Of a DNA stretch of 64,000 nucleotides, positions 42,801-51,298 are shown piece after piece. The notes below the pieces were generated by a model. The model was not told where the DNA came from, made no database searches, and saw only the letters and a program-made list of their open reading frames with translations. The stretch's first letter is position 1; every line of letters starts with the position of its first letter. The stretch is from Bacteroidota bacterium. GTDB taxonomy: Bacteria > Bacteroidota > Bacteroidia > Chitinophagales > Saprospiraceae. The stretch covers positions 186,001-250,000 of the forward strand of contig JAIUPL010000003.1 of assembly GCA_020160935.1 (NCBI GenBank). Reading direction: 5' to 3'. Both the position numbers and the translations under genes were made by a program.

Positions 42801-44822
42801 TTTTCCGGAAACGACGATGTCATCGTTGATCAGGTTCAGCGCCCCCAAATCCAGCCGTCGAATGTCTGTTTCGAAGGAAAACTGTGGTATGCTGTCTTTC
42901 AGATTTACGGTACCATCGAATGTAAAGTCGATATTGGGGTCTTTTACCCCCAGTTTGCCATCAAAAATGAACTGACGAAATGTTCCATTCATCACCACAT
43001 TGCGATAACTGTAACCTTTATAGGAAAACGAATCGATGGTGCCTTCCAATCTCGCTTTGATCGTTGGAAGCGTGAGGCCACTCGAACCATCAGAAATGCG
43101 AATATTGAAAGTAGTGCGACCAAAATCAGGATTGTTCGACCAGGTAGCCAGGTCAAAATCGCGCATATTCAGGTAGCCGGAATAAGTGGCCCGCTCCCGG
43201 CCATTTTTCAAATCAAGGTTCAGGTCGACATCTCCATTGCCCACATCTGTCAGGATTTTTCCGTGTAATATGTGGCTGAAACCAAAAAATATCTGATAGT
43301 CGCCCGAAAAGGCGATGTTTCCCAGGGTGTAAAAGGCCGCTGGCGGATTGAATCCCGGGATGATTTTCCCAATCGTACGCAGATCCGATTGCAGACGATC
43401 GAACTGGAATTCGATGATGCTCTGGTCAATATCACCGGTCAGGCCATCGCCCCTGAAACTGCCCTCCATGTAGGTTTGGTTTCCAAGTTGGATGACCAGG
43501 TTATCGGCACGAAGTTTTTTGGCCACCTTGCCGTGTACCTGGCCGCTGATTTGTGCAACTTCCTCTTTATTGGTACTAAAAAACCGATTCCTGGCCAGTG
43601 GGCCGCTGAAGGCAATCAGGTCTCCGAGTTTGATTTTGGAGCCCTTGGCCAGCCGGACATCGAGTGCTACCCCGCTGTTGAAATGTCGGTAGTCCCGATA
43701 GGTATCGTAATGCAGCATCACGGTATCGCCCAGCGAACTTTCGGCGGTTTCAATTTTTGTGCCGTACAGGGCAGTCAAAGTGTCTGTCACCACTACCCTA
43801 CCCGCTTCTCCATGGGTTATTTCAAAACCGCATTGTTCGCGCGCTGCGAAATGTTTCAACACGCCTTCAAAAACAAGATGGCTATCAAACTTTACGCTAT
43901 CTGCCTGAAAATCAATGTTTTGAACTTGAAGGTGATTATAGTCCATTACCTCGGGCGCCGTTTCACGCGCTGGGGAAATGTGAAAACGATCCATTTCAAA
44001 ACGGCCATCTGTCAGGGAAAACTGGCCAATCTGAAAGCGCAAAGGTGCGGAAGGCGCTTTTAAGGTATCTGTTGAACTGGTTGCAGCAGGTTCGTCACCA
44101 GGACGAGGAGGCAAGGGCTGTGATGGATAATCTTCAAAATCAAAAAGCAGGCCTTTCAGGTTGACCGACTGAATGTCTACGATTTTTTCAACCAGATCAA
44201 TTTTGTTGACACGGATGCTGGCAGTGGGAACGAGGTAACGCATCATGCGGCCTTTCACCCGATCATCCTGTATGAAATCCACATTTTCAAGGAAGATGTT
44301 TCTGGCCTTGATTTTTACGGAGAAGGGTTTGGATGGTTCATTGTCTTTTTTGGGGCTTGAAAAGTAATCGATCAGGAATTGCAGGTTAGTGTCGTATTCG
44401 CCTGCCGCTCTTTTGATATTGATACGGGCATTTTTAAGGCTTACTTCATTGAATTCCAGGCGGTTGGAAAAAATGGAGAAGATGTTTGGATCCAGTCCAA
44501 CGCTCAAACTGCCAATAGCAGCAAGCGTATCGCCTTTTTGATCTTCCAGGTAAAATCCTTCCAGCACCAGTTTGTCAAAGAAAGCAATATCGATATGCCT
44601 CACTTCGACACGTGTCTTTAATTCGTCTGATAGATAGCCGGTCACCTTCCCGATCAGCCAGTTTTGAACTGCCGGCATTTGCAGGATAAAATACAGGATA
44701 ATCAAAAACAGCACCAGCCCGAATACGACATTCTCCAGCCTGCGCCAAAGATTGCGCAGCAGGGCAATACCTTTTTCAAAAGGTGTTTCGGGCAATTTAT
44801 CTTGTTTGGATTGATCCGGCAT
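39870..44822 (-). CDS. tamB: TamB-type translocation/assembly module protein
   Basis: This 1650-residue protein has a short cytoplasmic lead, one membrane helix (about 33-55) and a very long beta-rich periplasmic part. The N-terminal AsmA-like portion (LIGKVTGYLSDELKTRVEVR) and the C-terminal DUF490 region, with its repeated IxxDxxY patterns and final GLGRPSTAVQNGFLGEDVTV, fit TamB. Such proteins form a hydrophobic groove and move lipids or assist outer-membrane protein assembly. The usual partner (a BamA-like TamA) is not in this window. A promoter box lies in a palindrome just upstream. Confidence 0.9.
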   Translation of the reverse strand: MPDQSKQDKLPETPFEKGIALLRNLWRRLENVVFGLVLFLIILYFILQMPAVQNWLIGKVTGYLSDELKTRVEVRHIDIAFFDKLVLEGFYLEDQKGDTLAAIGSLSVGLDPNIFSIFSNRLEFNEVSLKNARINIKRAAGEYDTNLQFLIDYFSSPKKDNEPSKPFSVKIKARNIFLENVDFIQDDRVKGRMMRYLVPTASIRVNKIDLVEKIVDIQSVNLKGLLFDFEDYPSQPLPPRPGDEPAATSSTDTLKAPSAPLRFQIGQFSLTDGRFEMDRFHISPARETAPEVMDYNHLQVQNIDFQADSVKFDSHLVFEGVLKHFAAREQCGFEITHGEAGRVVVTDTLTALYGTKIETAESSLGDTVMLHYDTYRDYRHFNSGVALDVRLAKGSKIKLGDLIAFSGPLARNRFFSTNKEEVAQISGQVHGKVAKKLRADNLVIQLGNQTYMEGSFRGDGLTGDIDQSIIEFQFDRLQSDLRTIGKIIPGFNPPAAFYTLGNIAFSGDYQIFFGFSHILHGKILTDVGNGDVDLNLDLKNGRERATYSGYLNMRDFDLATWSNNPDFGRTTFNIRISDGSSGLTLPTIKARLEGTIDSFSYKGYSYRNVVMNGTFRQFIFDGKLGVKDPNIDFTFDGTVNLKDSIPQFSFETDIRRLDLGALNLINDDIVVSGKVDRIRINARNWRDINGTAIFRNFNIIQDKSYRHKVDSLRFESFLRADGTRYMSVNSDIGEGRIEGYFDFQTVFKNLIQVFSRYQPEFANRLNLPAADSTTLKDKFTLRINIRDTRGLTRLLSTSLDTLRNIIIRGEVDSREGTSSLHITAPYVGYNGLALSGTELLWEGNQANAALHLSIPNSVISKTILPPIVFDGALSRNALHFNLTARDTSSIVKGVHFDGVLSTIDSLWQIKFNSSEIALFNDYWAMNEENYIRFAKNYFVTRDFELFNGDQRILLDSFNQGRGLSLALTNFDVNFLNRFVNTKKVNYRGKIYDFDVKINDLFKLQGINTYISTDTLFINNVPYGDVTGNIEMAHLSAPLWYKFFLNADNRQLRVAGAWIPPKGSPELIDEVDMTIHPGEFGAHVNAWNFPLAVLETFVPGISGTNGAMNANVKLFGPFNKIGMNGKARIVSGQFQLDYLKAKYNISNQDILLTSTKIWADKDTIWDNSTPRNMAIVKGGLNHKFFREWRMDTCEVSSQSENFVIMNTTAKDNSTYYGKGAGSFKAQFSGTFSKTNIQVDAVAGPATRLYLPITSVTDAQEVKFIKFKTKGVKDTLLQKVKNRFTTELKGLNFEMDVTLTDAAEVQLIFDEQAGDIIRGRGVGDIKLTINREGEFKMYGNYTIRRGEYMFTLLNWVNKPFTVTEGGTIVWYGDPYGAQINLDATYEENTPVYNLIRDELQLVGGDDGDAAKTAKRPTKTIVTMHLKGDLMSPNISFSVDFPNLSNDIKSLTENKLRLLRQDPGELNRQVFGLVVVGSFLPSNGGFIQSSDYVTSAFNTLTQVLSNQFSNYLTGLASEWFGTSVSSIDFNIAYDEYQNSLSNTPENPITGRELQIRLTSGFANDRVTVQVGSQFGLGRPSTAVQNGFLGEDVTVEIQLTQNRQWRLKVYQRTEPDITGGQRRARYGFGLSFRKEYDSFDEMVAGIRNWISKKS

Positions 44823-44866
44823 ATTTTCTTACAAAGCAGCGTTGTCCCTCTCAGAATTGCAAAAAC

Positions 44867-44904
44867 GAAGAAGTGCGGGGCAAAGGTATGCCCTGCACTT
44901 CTTC
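44867..44904 (-). terminator. Terminator hairpin whose loop holds the tamB promoter box
   Basis: Arms 44867-44882 and 44889-44904 pair over 16 bp with one mismatch. On the minus strand the stem is followed by GTTTTTG, so it should terminate the upstream 44962-45885 gene. The minus-strand -7 box TACCTTTG (44881-44888) covers the loop, and TTTG stands 20 bp upstream (44909-44912). The hairpin thus carries both the end of one gene and the promoter of tamB. Confidence 0.65.
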
Positions 44905-44961
44905 AAGACAAAAATGCGGCCACTTGAGATGCCTTCCGGCAAGACTTTAAAATAAATTTAA

Positions 44962-45885
44962 TCAAGCCAGGCGGAAACTGGATGCACCAAGCAGTCCTTT
45001 TTCGCAATAGATGGCCACCACGTAGTTGCCGGATTTCAGACGCTCGTCAAATTTGTAGTTGAATGAAAGGCGCTGGGTATTTTCAAGTACCACATCTTTT
45101 ACCTGCTGGGCAGTAACTTCAACCGGCCCGGATGGTGGGTAAACCGTCGTTTTTTGTGCGGTTGTCGACACAATGGGAGTGCCCTTTTCGTCTGTAATGA
45201 CCAGGTAAAGTTTTTGTTGACCCTGATACGTTTGTGGGACGTCGGCCAGGTCGAAACTGACAAAAATTTCCCGTGCGCGACGAGCCTTGGTAGTGAGTTT
45301 GTCGTTGCGGCGTTCGAGTTCTACCCGGAAGGAAGTGGCTTTGAACGAAGCAGACTGAGTTTTGCGGATTTGATCTTCCAGTTGTTTGGCCAGGTCTTGA
45401 ACCTGACCGCTTAATTCTGTATTGGCGCCTTTCAACTGGGCATTTTCGCCGGTAAGTCGCGAATTTTCCTTTTTCAGGTCTTCGTTTTCGGTGCGAAGCG
45501 CTGCGATGATTGTTTCGTACTCAATCTTGGTTTTTTCCAGACTGACGATTTGGTCGCGCAATGACTGGATGTCTTTTGCCGATGTGGATTTAATCTGCTG
45601 AATTTGAGCCTCTTTTTGTGCTATCAGGGCAGCGGTACTGGTAATTTTTCCCTGAAGATTTTCATTTTCCGTACGGAGGTTCGAATAATCTGCAGCCAGA
45701 CTGTCGAGTTGTGCTTCGAGGTTTATTTTGGTGGTTTCGAGTTGCTGGCGTTCCGCCTCGATTTTTTGGTTTTCAATCAGGTAGTTCTTGGACTTTTGCC
45801 AAAAGAAGAAACCTAATCCGGCGGCGAGCAGTAGCAATACTGTCACCAGGATGCCGTAAATTCGGGTATTCTGATTATCACTCAT
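44962..45885 (-). CDS. Membrane-anchored coiled-coil protein, hypothetical
   Basis: This 307-residue protein has one N-terminal membrane helix (about 10-29) and a long coiled coil (about 33-195, rich in E, K, Q and L with heptads such as LRTENENLQGKITSTAALIA). A globular beta domain of ~105 residues follows (REIFVSFDLADVPQTYQGQQ ... LKSGNYVVAIYCEKGLLGAS). The layout is common in Bacteroidota without a known function. It lies upstream of tamB in the same direction, suggesting an envelope role. Well conserved in appearance and surely expressed. Confidence 0.75.
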   Translation of the reverse strand: MSDNQNTRIYGILVTVLLLLAAGLGFFFWQKSKNYLIENQKIEAERQQLETTKINLEAQLDSLAADYSNLRTENENLQGKITSTAALIAQKEAQIQQIKSTSAKDIQSLRDQIVSLEKTKIEYETIIAALRTENEDLKKENSRLTGENAQLKGANTELSGQVQDLAKQLEDQIRKTQSASFKATSFRVELERRNDKLTTKARRAREIFVSFDLADVPQTYQGQQKLYLVITDEKGTPIVSTTAQKTTVYPPSGPVEVTAQQVKDVVLENTQRLSFNYKFDERLKSGNYVVAIYCEKGLLGASSFRLA

Positions 45886-46005
45886 AGTATGAAAAGGTTG
45901 AAAAGTTGTTTTCGCAAAGTGTTATGTTATGTAAAAAATCGCCCATAGTTAAGGCTTTCTCCTGTATTTGTTTACAAAATACGAGAAAAGGAATTTTGAA
46001 TTTTA

Positions 46006-46419
46006 TCAGGGCAGGCGCGTGCTTTGCCAGTTGAGGAGTTGCCAGGTTTTCTTTTTTTTCTTGTACACTGCTGTGTACAGGAGATGAAGTTCGAAGGCTG
46101 TGTTGTTCAACAGCCCTTGTACCTGAACATCTCCATTCGTTATAGCCAGTTTTTTGTATTTTTTCACTTGAACCTCTTTTCTGGTCATTTTCTGGTACAC
46201 GATAGCCCCTGTTTTGATCGATTTGAGATGGGCTTCTTTCGTTTCCCGCATTCCATTCGAATGAATATAAACGAGGTCATCTGAAAGCATCTGACGAAGC
46301 GCCACCGTGTCGCGGCTGGTCATGGCAAGAAACCTTTTTGCTTCTGCATCCAGTACTTCAGATTGTGCATTACTGAAAAGGAAAAAACAAAGGAGTAAAA
46401 GAGTGAAAAAGTATTTCAT
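46006..46419 (-). CDS. Secreted NTF2-like (DUF4440) protein
   Basis: The ATG at 46419 (MKYFFTLLLLCFFLFSNAQ) gives 137 residues with a clear signal peptide; the longer frame adds 18 poor residues. The mature protein fits the NTF2/SnoaL-like fold: EAKRFLAMTSRDTVALRQML, SDDLVYIHSNG, THKE-like THLK variants (KEAHLKSIKTGAIVYQ) and AITNGDVQVQGLL. These are pocket-shaped proteins; no ligand can be named. Stands alone. Confidence 0.8.
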   Translation of the reverse strand: MKYFFTLLLLCFFLFSNAQSEVLDAEAKRFLAMTSRDTVALRQMLSDDLVYIHSNGMRETKEAHLKSIKTGAIVYQKMTRKEVQVKKYKKLAITNGDVQVQGLLNNTAFELHLLYTAVYKKKKKTWQLLNWQSTRLP

Positions 46420-46573
46420 TCTGGTGAAGAGCGATAGAAAAGAAAATGATTGATGTAGTTGGAAGTCACGCAAAAGTATTGCTATTAATGCAAAATATGT
46501 GTCACCCTGAATTTTGAACTTTTCAGGTTAACATCCAATTCTCAACAAATTTTCGCTCCGAATAAGAAAGGAA

Positions 46574-47347
46574 TTATCCCTGCAAACCGAACATCAACAC
46601 GGTTGTTGGTGCAGCATTGCCATTTGGGTTATCTTCAATGGAAACTGCAAATCCTTCTGCGTTCGGGTTGCAATCAAAAGTTTGTATACCGTTCAAACTA
46701 TCGATTTTGATCATACCGATACTGACCGGTGCTTTATTGACAATTGCCCAGAACTGAAGGTATTTCCCTGCAGGTTGCACGGGAAGAGAGGCTACGTCTA
46801 CGGAAATTTTGCATGGCCCTGCAGGATCGCCATTAAATACATAACTTGGGATTGCAGCGGGATTGATTTGATTGCTCATTTTAACCGGGCGAATTTTGGG
46901 ATCACGCAGCAATTCCACAATTGCACGCTGCGTAGCCAGGTTGCTTGAGCATTCCTGAATTTGTTGTTGCAATGCAAGCGATTGCTGCCTGGAGGCTTCC
47001 AATTGTTGTTCGGCTGTGCGTTGCTGCATCCAAAAATAAGTAGCAGCAGCCAGGAGCAGTACCGCAGCGGCCTGCAACAGGCGGCCTGCAGAACTATTCA
47101 GACGGGTAGTCATTGGTGGGCTGGCGCTGTCGATTTCCTGCATAATCCGGTCTTTCACCTCGGCAGGAGGTACTACGGCCTGTGTTTGTGCATATTGCTC
47201 CAATGCCAGTTCGATTGCTTCCAGTTCAGCCCTTGCTTCGGGATGTTGTTGGAGCATCTCCTCCACTAGTTTACGTTCCTCAGGCGTACACTGAGTGAGC
47301 GCATAGGATTCGAGCAAACCTGATTGCAAAAAGGATTGAATATCCAT
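46574..47347 (-). CDS. Anti-sigma factor, RskA-like
   Basis: This 257-residue protein has an N-terminal cytoplasmic anti-sigma domain (about 1-75: SGLLESYALTQCTPEERKLV, EEMLQQHPEARAELEAIELA), one membrane helix (about 88-107) and a short periplasmic coil. The C-terminal domain fits RskA: AGKYLQFWAIVNKAPVSIGM and VSIEDNPNGNAAPTTVLMFG. It sits directly downstream of an ECF sigma factor gene (96 bp gap), so it is almost surely its membrane-bound antagonist. The signal released by proteolysis is unknown. Confidence 0.92.
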   Translation of the reverse strand: MDIQSFLQSGLLESYALTQCTPEERKLVEEMLQQHPEARAELEAIELALEQYAQTQAVVPPAEVKDRIMQEIDSASPPMTTRLNSSAGRLLQAAAVLLLAAATYFWMQQRTAEQQLEASRQQSLALQQQIQECSSNLATQRAIVELLRDPKIRPVKMSNQINPAAIPSYVFNGDPAGPCKISVDVASLPVQPAGKYLQFWAIVNKAPVSIGMIKIDSLNGIQTFDCNPNAEGFAVSIEDNPNGNAAPTTVLMFGLQG

Positions 47348-47443
47348 TGTTTATATTGGTACTGAAACCTGACAGTTTCAGGGTATCATGTGATCAAAAA
47401 TGTGTGGACGCTTTCCTGATTAGTGAAATGCTGGAATAGAAGT

Positions 47444-48016
47444 CTACTTCAAAACCTGACGTATCGCTTCGGCCAGCATCAAGAATGCCAGGGCATTGGT
47501 TTCGCCAAAAACCTTGCGCAGTTCATTCATGGCATAGCGCAGGCGTGTTTTGACCGTACCGATCGGAATGCCGGTTTCTTCAGCCACTTCTTCCTGCGTA
47601 TATCCTTTAAAATAAATCAGGTCGATCAGGGTGCGGTACTTTTCGTCGAGCGCATTTACCGCCTCCCGAACACCCAGATGATCCGGATTAATCGCGTCAT
47701 TTCCAGGTCTACTTACGAGCGATTCGGTGCCTTCGGTTTTTTGTTTGTTTCTGAAATGAGCCGTACGTGTAGCATCGATGGCTGTGTTGCGGGCAATATT
47801 TAGTAGCCAGGTGAACAAACGCCCCTTGGATGAGTCGTAACTGCCACTGTTCCGCCAGACTTTTAGAAAAGTATCCTGCAAGACCTGTTGTGCCAGTTCG
47901 GGCGACTGCACGATGCGAAGAACCACGCCATACAAAGCGCTGCTGTACATGTCGTACAACTTGCTGAGTGCGTTGCGGTCCTGTCTTTGCAGCCCCTGTA
48001 TTAGTTCTGTATGCAT
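47444..48016 (-). CDS. ECF RNA polymerase sigma factor
   Basis: The ATG at 48016 (MHTELIQGLQRQDRNALSKL) gives 190 residues; the longer frame adds ten unlikely ones. Region 2 is seen in LYDMYSSALYGVVLRIV and the core-binding/−10 helix DTFLKVWRNSGSYDSSKGRL, FTWLLNIARNTAIDATR. Region 4 is RTLIDLIYFKGYTQEEVAEE plus GIPIGTVKTRLRYAMNELR. The pair with the RskA-like gene forms a standard envelope-signal response unit. No target promoter could be identified. Confidence 0.95.
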   Translation of the reverse strand: MHTELIQGLQRQDRNALSKLYDMYSSALYGVVLRIVQSPELAQQVLQDTFLKVWRNSGSYDSSKGRLFTWLLNIARNTAIDATRTAHFRNKQKTEGTESLVSRPGNDAINPDHLGVREAVNALDEKYRTLIDLIYFKGYTQEEVAEETGIPIGTVKTRLRYAMNELRKVFGETNALAFLMLAEAIRQVLK

Positions 48017-48172
48017 GGGTTTGGTTCTATGCGCAAAGCGCAGCATGTTTAGTTTGGCAAATGTGCAATTTTTTTGGGGAATGCGCGTCTGCTTGGCAAC
48101 AACAAAAGAATTTTCTAAAATGCCCCACTTTTCAGGGCTGATTATTTCCTTTGCAACCTAAATTTTAATAAT

Positions 48173-48616
48173 ATGAAACCTTTGGTACTACTCTTACCAG
48201 CACTTCTTTCATCCCGACTGCTTTTTTCTCAATGCCCACAGGTTACACTGGGGATATTACAAACGCTTGAAAAATCGGAGCCTTCCGAAAAACATGCCAA
48301 AATCACAGCCAGCGGTTTCGACCTGACAGGCACAAGCGCCAATGTTCAAAGGTACAATAGATGTTGGCTTACCACTTCAAAAGATGGAACGGCTTACTAC
48401 GAACAAATATTACTGTATCGTACAAATAGCAACGACCTCACCTTTCTCACTTCCGACGAGGCAGATTTTGCAGCCATACAGCAGGCCATCGAAGAGCGAC
48501 ACAGCAATTCCGGTAATATTGTAATCGGAAAAATGTTTCAGTATCAGTTTGTCGAACAAAAAATTGACGGCATTCAATATACTGGTTTAATCATTTCACT
48601 TCGTACGCAGCACTAA
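48173..48616 (+). CDS. Hypothetical secreted protein
   Basis: This 147-residue protein has a signal peptide (about 1-19: MKPLVLLLPALLSSRLLFSQ). The mature part has two Cys (C21 and C64) and mixed strands and helices, with no known domain. Codon use is normal. It diverges from the sigma factor gene and precedes aspartate kinase. Function unknown. Confidence 0.65.
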   Translation: MKPLVLLLPALLSSRLLFSQCPQVTLGILQTLEKSEPSEKHAKITASGFDLTGTSANVQRYNRCWLTTSKDGTAYYEQILLYRTNSNDLTFLTSDEADFAAIQQAIEERHSNSGNIVIGKMFQYQFVEQKIDGIQYTGLIISLRTQH

Positions 48617-48669
48617 GAACGTGTTTTCATGCAAAACCAGATATTTTTATAAAAATGGCGAAGGCATTC

Positions 48670-48677
48670 TACCTTTG
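48670..48677 (+). promoter_or_regulatory. -7 promoter box of the aspartate kinase operon
   Basis: TACCTTTG matches TAnnTTTG; the predicted start of transcription is near 48684, about 38 bases before the start codon. A -33 TTTG is not evident. Confidence 0.55.
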
Positions 48678-48721
48678 CGCGCCCTGACCCGTAAAACCTG
48701 TTTAAATTTCTGTCAATTCCA

Positions 48722-50032
48722 ATGAAGGTTTTCAAATTTGGTGGCGCCAGCCTTAAAGATGCAGCAGGCGTTCAGAATGTCGCCTCTATCCTGCAACGCT
48801 ACGCCCAGGAACAACTTGTTATTGTTGTATCCGCCATGGGCAAAACGACCAATGCCCTGGAAGAAGTAGTTGCCGCTTATGTCAAACAAAGCGGTGAAGC
48901 ACAGGCATTGTACGATGCGTTTAAAGAACGGCACTATGCCATCATGCGCGATCTGTTCGAACCCGGCGATGAAGTTTTTACCATCGTCAACGACACGTTT
49001 GTAGAAGGAGAATGGATGCTGGAGGAAAAACCCGCCGATAATTACGATTATATCTACGATCAGATCGTTTGTATGGGCGAACTGGTTTCTTCCAAAATTG
49101 TGGCTGCTTACCTCAATAAAGTTGGCCTCACTACCACCTGGCTGGATGCCCGCGACGTGGTGGCCACCGACAACACTTACCGGGAAGGCTGGGTCATTTG
49201 GGATAAAACGCAGGCCAATGCCAAAAGAATTGTTCCGCCCATGCTGGAACAGGGCAATTTCGTGCTCACACAAGGTTTTATCGGTTCGACCTCCGAAAAT
49301 TTTACAACAACCCTGGGTCGCGAAGGATCCGACTACTCCGCAGCCATCTTTTCTTTCTGCCTCGATGCAGAGAGTATGAGCATCTGGAAAGATGTGGCGG
49401 GCGTGTTGAATGCCGACCCACGCTTGTTTGAAAATACCATCAAACTCGATCGGCTTTCCTATCGGGAGGCCATCGAGATGACGTATTACGGCGCTTCGGT
49501 CATTCACCCGAAGACCATCAAACCGCTGCAAAACAAGAACATTCCCTTGTTCGTAAAATCGTTCCTCGATCCGGAGGCCGCAGGAACTGAAATCAGCAGC
49601 GATCTGGAGGAAACCTACCCACCCATCATTGTAGTGGAGAAAAACCAGGCCTTGCTGCACATCAGCACACTCGACTACTCCTTTGTAGCAGAGCACCATA
49701 TGGCGCGTTTGTTTGCCAAAGCCGCAGACCTGCGCATTTTTGTAAATATGATGCAGAATACGGCTATCAGTTTTACCATTTGTGTAGGTAATGTACCCGA
49801 TCGCATCGAAAAGTTTATCAAGGCGATTTCCGATGAATTCAAGGTGAAAACACAGGAAGGGCTCGAACTTATCACCATTCGGCACTACAACCAGGAAACC
49901 ATTGACAGCCTGAAAAAAGGCAAAATGGTGCTGTTTGAAGAACGTATTCGCAATACTATGCACATGGTGGTGAAAAACATGCCACCCGTTGAACGCCGTG
50001 ATGTGGACATCGCCGGATCAAAATCGAAATGA
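48722..50032 (+). CDS. lysC: Aspartate kinase
   Basis: This 436-residue protein phosphorylates aspartate, the entry to lysine, threonine and methionine synthesis. It opens MKVFKFGGASLKDAAGVQNV (K-F-G-G-A/T), and the substrate regions LTQGFIGSTSENFTTTLGRE, GSDYSAAIFSFCLDAESMSI and EMTYYGASVIHPKTIKPLQ are clear. The C-terminal ~120 residues hold ACT-like domains for feedback control. The length fits the single-function Bacteroidota type, not the fusion with homoserine dehydrogenase. It overlaps rlmH by 4 bp and is the first gene of a small operon. Confidence 0.95.
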   Translation: MKVFKFGGASLKDAAGVQNVASILQRYAQEQLVIVVSAMGKTTNALEEVVAAYVKQSGEAQALYDAFKERHYAIMRDLFEPGDEVFTIVNDTFVEGEWMLEEKPADNYDYIYDQIVCMGELVSSKIVAAYLNKVGLTTTWLDARDVVATDNTYREGWVIWDKTQANAKRIVPPMLEQGNFVLTQGFIGSTSENFTTTLGREGSDYSAAIFSFCLDAESMSIWKDVAGVLNADPRLFENTIKLDRLSYREAIEMTYYGASVIHPKTIKPLQNKNIPLFVKSFLDPEAAGTEISSDLEETYPPIIVVEKNQALLHISTLDYSFVAEHHMARLFAKAADLRIFVNMMQNTAISFTICVGNVPDRIEKFIKAISDEFKVKTQEGLELITIRHYNQETIDSLKKGKMVLFEERIRNTMHMVVKNMPPVERRDVDIAGSKSK

Positions 50033-50499
50033 AAGTAGAACTCTGGGCCATCGGCAAAACCAGCGAAAAATACCTGGAAGCAGGGATCGCGATTTTTGAA
50101 AAACGGCTGAAAAATTACCTGCCGTTTAGCATTCAGGTATTGCCCGATGTAAAAGAGAAAACTGCCGACTCTTCTCGCCTGAAAAAAAAGGAAGGCGATC
50201 TGGTATTGAGCAAACTCGGCGCCGACGATTACCTGGTTTTGCTGGATGAAAAAGGGCTGGAGTTCACATCGATGGAACTGTCGCAGTGGCTCGAACGCCG
50301 GCTGTCAACTTCTCACCGGAAAATGGTGTTTCTCATCGGTGGCGCATTCGGGTTTTCGCCTGAAATTTACCAACGTGCCCAGGAAAAACTCGCCTTGTCG
50401 AGACTTACCTTCAGCCACCAGATGGTACGCCTGTTTTTTCTGGAGCAATTGTATCGGGCGATGACCATTTTGAAAAACGAACCCTATCACAATGAATAA
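50029..50499 (+). CDS. rlmH: 23S rRNA (pseudouridine(1915)-N3)-methyltransferase
   Basis: This 156-residue SPOUT enzyme methylates pseudouridine 1915 in helix 69 of 23S rRNA. It shows the family's start MKVELWAIGKTSEKYLEAGI, LLDEKGLEFTSMELSQWLE, and the knotted SAM site KMVFLIGGAFGFSPEIYQRA with FSHQMVRLFFLEQLYRAM and the invariant end EPYHNE (the family motif is NxPYH). Length is exact. It overlaps the aspartate kinase stop (ATGA) and precedes the rhomboid gene by 3 bp. Confidence 0.97.
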   Translation: MKVELWAIGKTSEKYLEAGIAIFEKRLKNYLPFSIQVLPDVKEKTADSSRLKKKEGDLVLSKLGADDYLVLLDEKGLEFTSMELSQWLERRLSTSHRKMVFLIGGAFGFSPEIYQRAQEKLALSRLTFSHQMVRLFFLEQLYRAMTILKNEPYHNE

Positions 50500-50502
50500 C
50501 CC

Positions 50503-51141
50503 ATGATAAATGCTACTATTCTGATCATAGGCGTTACGGCGCTGTTTTCCATTGTTGCATTCAGCAATGGCGACCTGATGTACCGTTTCCGACACTGGCC
50601 TTATCAGGAAGCACGCCGCGGAGAGTATTACCGATGGATTACCAGCGGCCTGCTCCATGCCGACCCGATGCACCTGATCTTCAACATGCTGACCCTCTAT
50701 TTTTTCGGAAGAAGTGTAGAAGGTTGGTTTTTTGAAGTTTTTGGCGGCGCCGGGCAGGTCGTGTACGTGCTTTTTTATGTGCTGGCATTGGCGGCGGCTT
50801 CTTCAGCCACTTTTTATAAATACCGCAATTCGCCGTCTTTCGCAAGTATCGGCGCTTCGGGCGCCACGGCTGCCGTGCTATTTGCGTCTATTTTGCTGGA
50901 CCCTACCAATGAAATTTACCTGTTTATACTGCCAATCGGTATTCCCGGGTTCATTTTTGCCATATTTTACCTGTGGTACAGCAACTACGCAGCGAATCAC
51001 TCACGCGACAACATCGATCATACGGCTCACTTTTTTGGAGCAGTGTTCGGGTTCTTTTTTCCCCTGCTGCTTCAACCCGGACTGATTGGGTTGTTTTTCA
51101 AACAGTTGATGGGCTGGGTACGTTACGTTTTTGGGAGTTAG
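50503..51141 (+). CDS. Rhomboid family intramembrane serine protease
   Basis: This 212-residue protein has about six membrane helices. The catalytic Ser is in SFASIGASGATAAVLFASI (G-x-S-G) and the catalytic His in NIDHTAHFFGAVFGFF. YYRWITSGLLHADPMHLIFN is the first-loop motif (WR/x5-H-x2-x2-H-x2-N) of rhomboids. It cleaves membrane-spanning substrates; none is known here. It is the last gene of the lysC-rlmH operon. Confidence 0.93.
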   Translation: MINATILIIGVTALFSIVAFSNGDLMYRFRHWPYQEARRGEYYRWITSGLLHADPMHLIFNMLTLYFFGRSVEGWFFEVFGGAGQVVYVLFYVLALAAASSATFYKYRNSPSFASIGASGATAAVLFASILLDPTNEIYLFILPIGIPGFIFAIFYLWYSNYAANHSRDNIDHTAHFFGAVFGFFFPLLLQPGLIGLFFKQLMGWVRYVFGS

Positions 51142-51212
51142 GAAAGGTTTGCCAAATGTTGTGGCGCGGACAAAAGAGGAACTCAAAGTCACAGTACAAT
51201 ATCCGAAACACA

Positions 51213-51220
51213 TATTTTTG
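51213..51220 (+). promoter_or_regulatory. -7 promoter box of the thioredoxin gene
   Basis: TATTTTTG matches TAnnTTTG and lies ~79 bases before the start codon; no -33 TTTG is obvious. Confidence 0.5.
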
Positions 51221-51298
51221 CAACCAAAATCACCCAATACCTGTTATTACTACAACTTTTCAACCTAGCATTTTCACATCTCAAAATAATTTTTGAAC

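Noticed and set aside
48713-49963. A 416-codon open frame on the minus strand opposite aspartate kinase
   Set aside because: It is antisense to a gene with all family motifs. Its translation is rich in His, Phe and Gly without any domain, as expected from the third-position bias of the sense gene.
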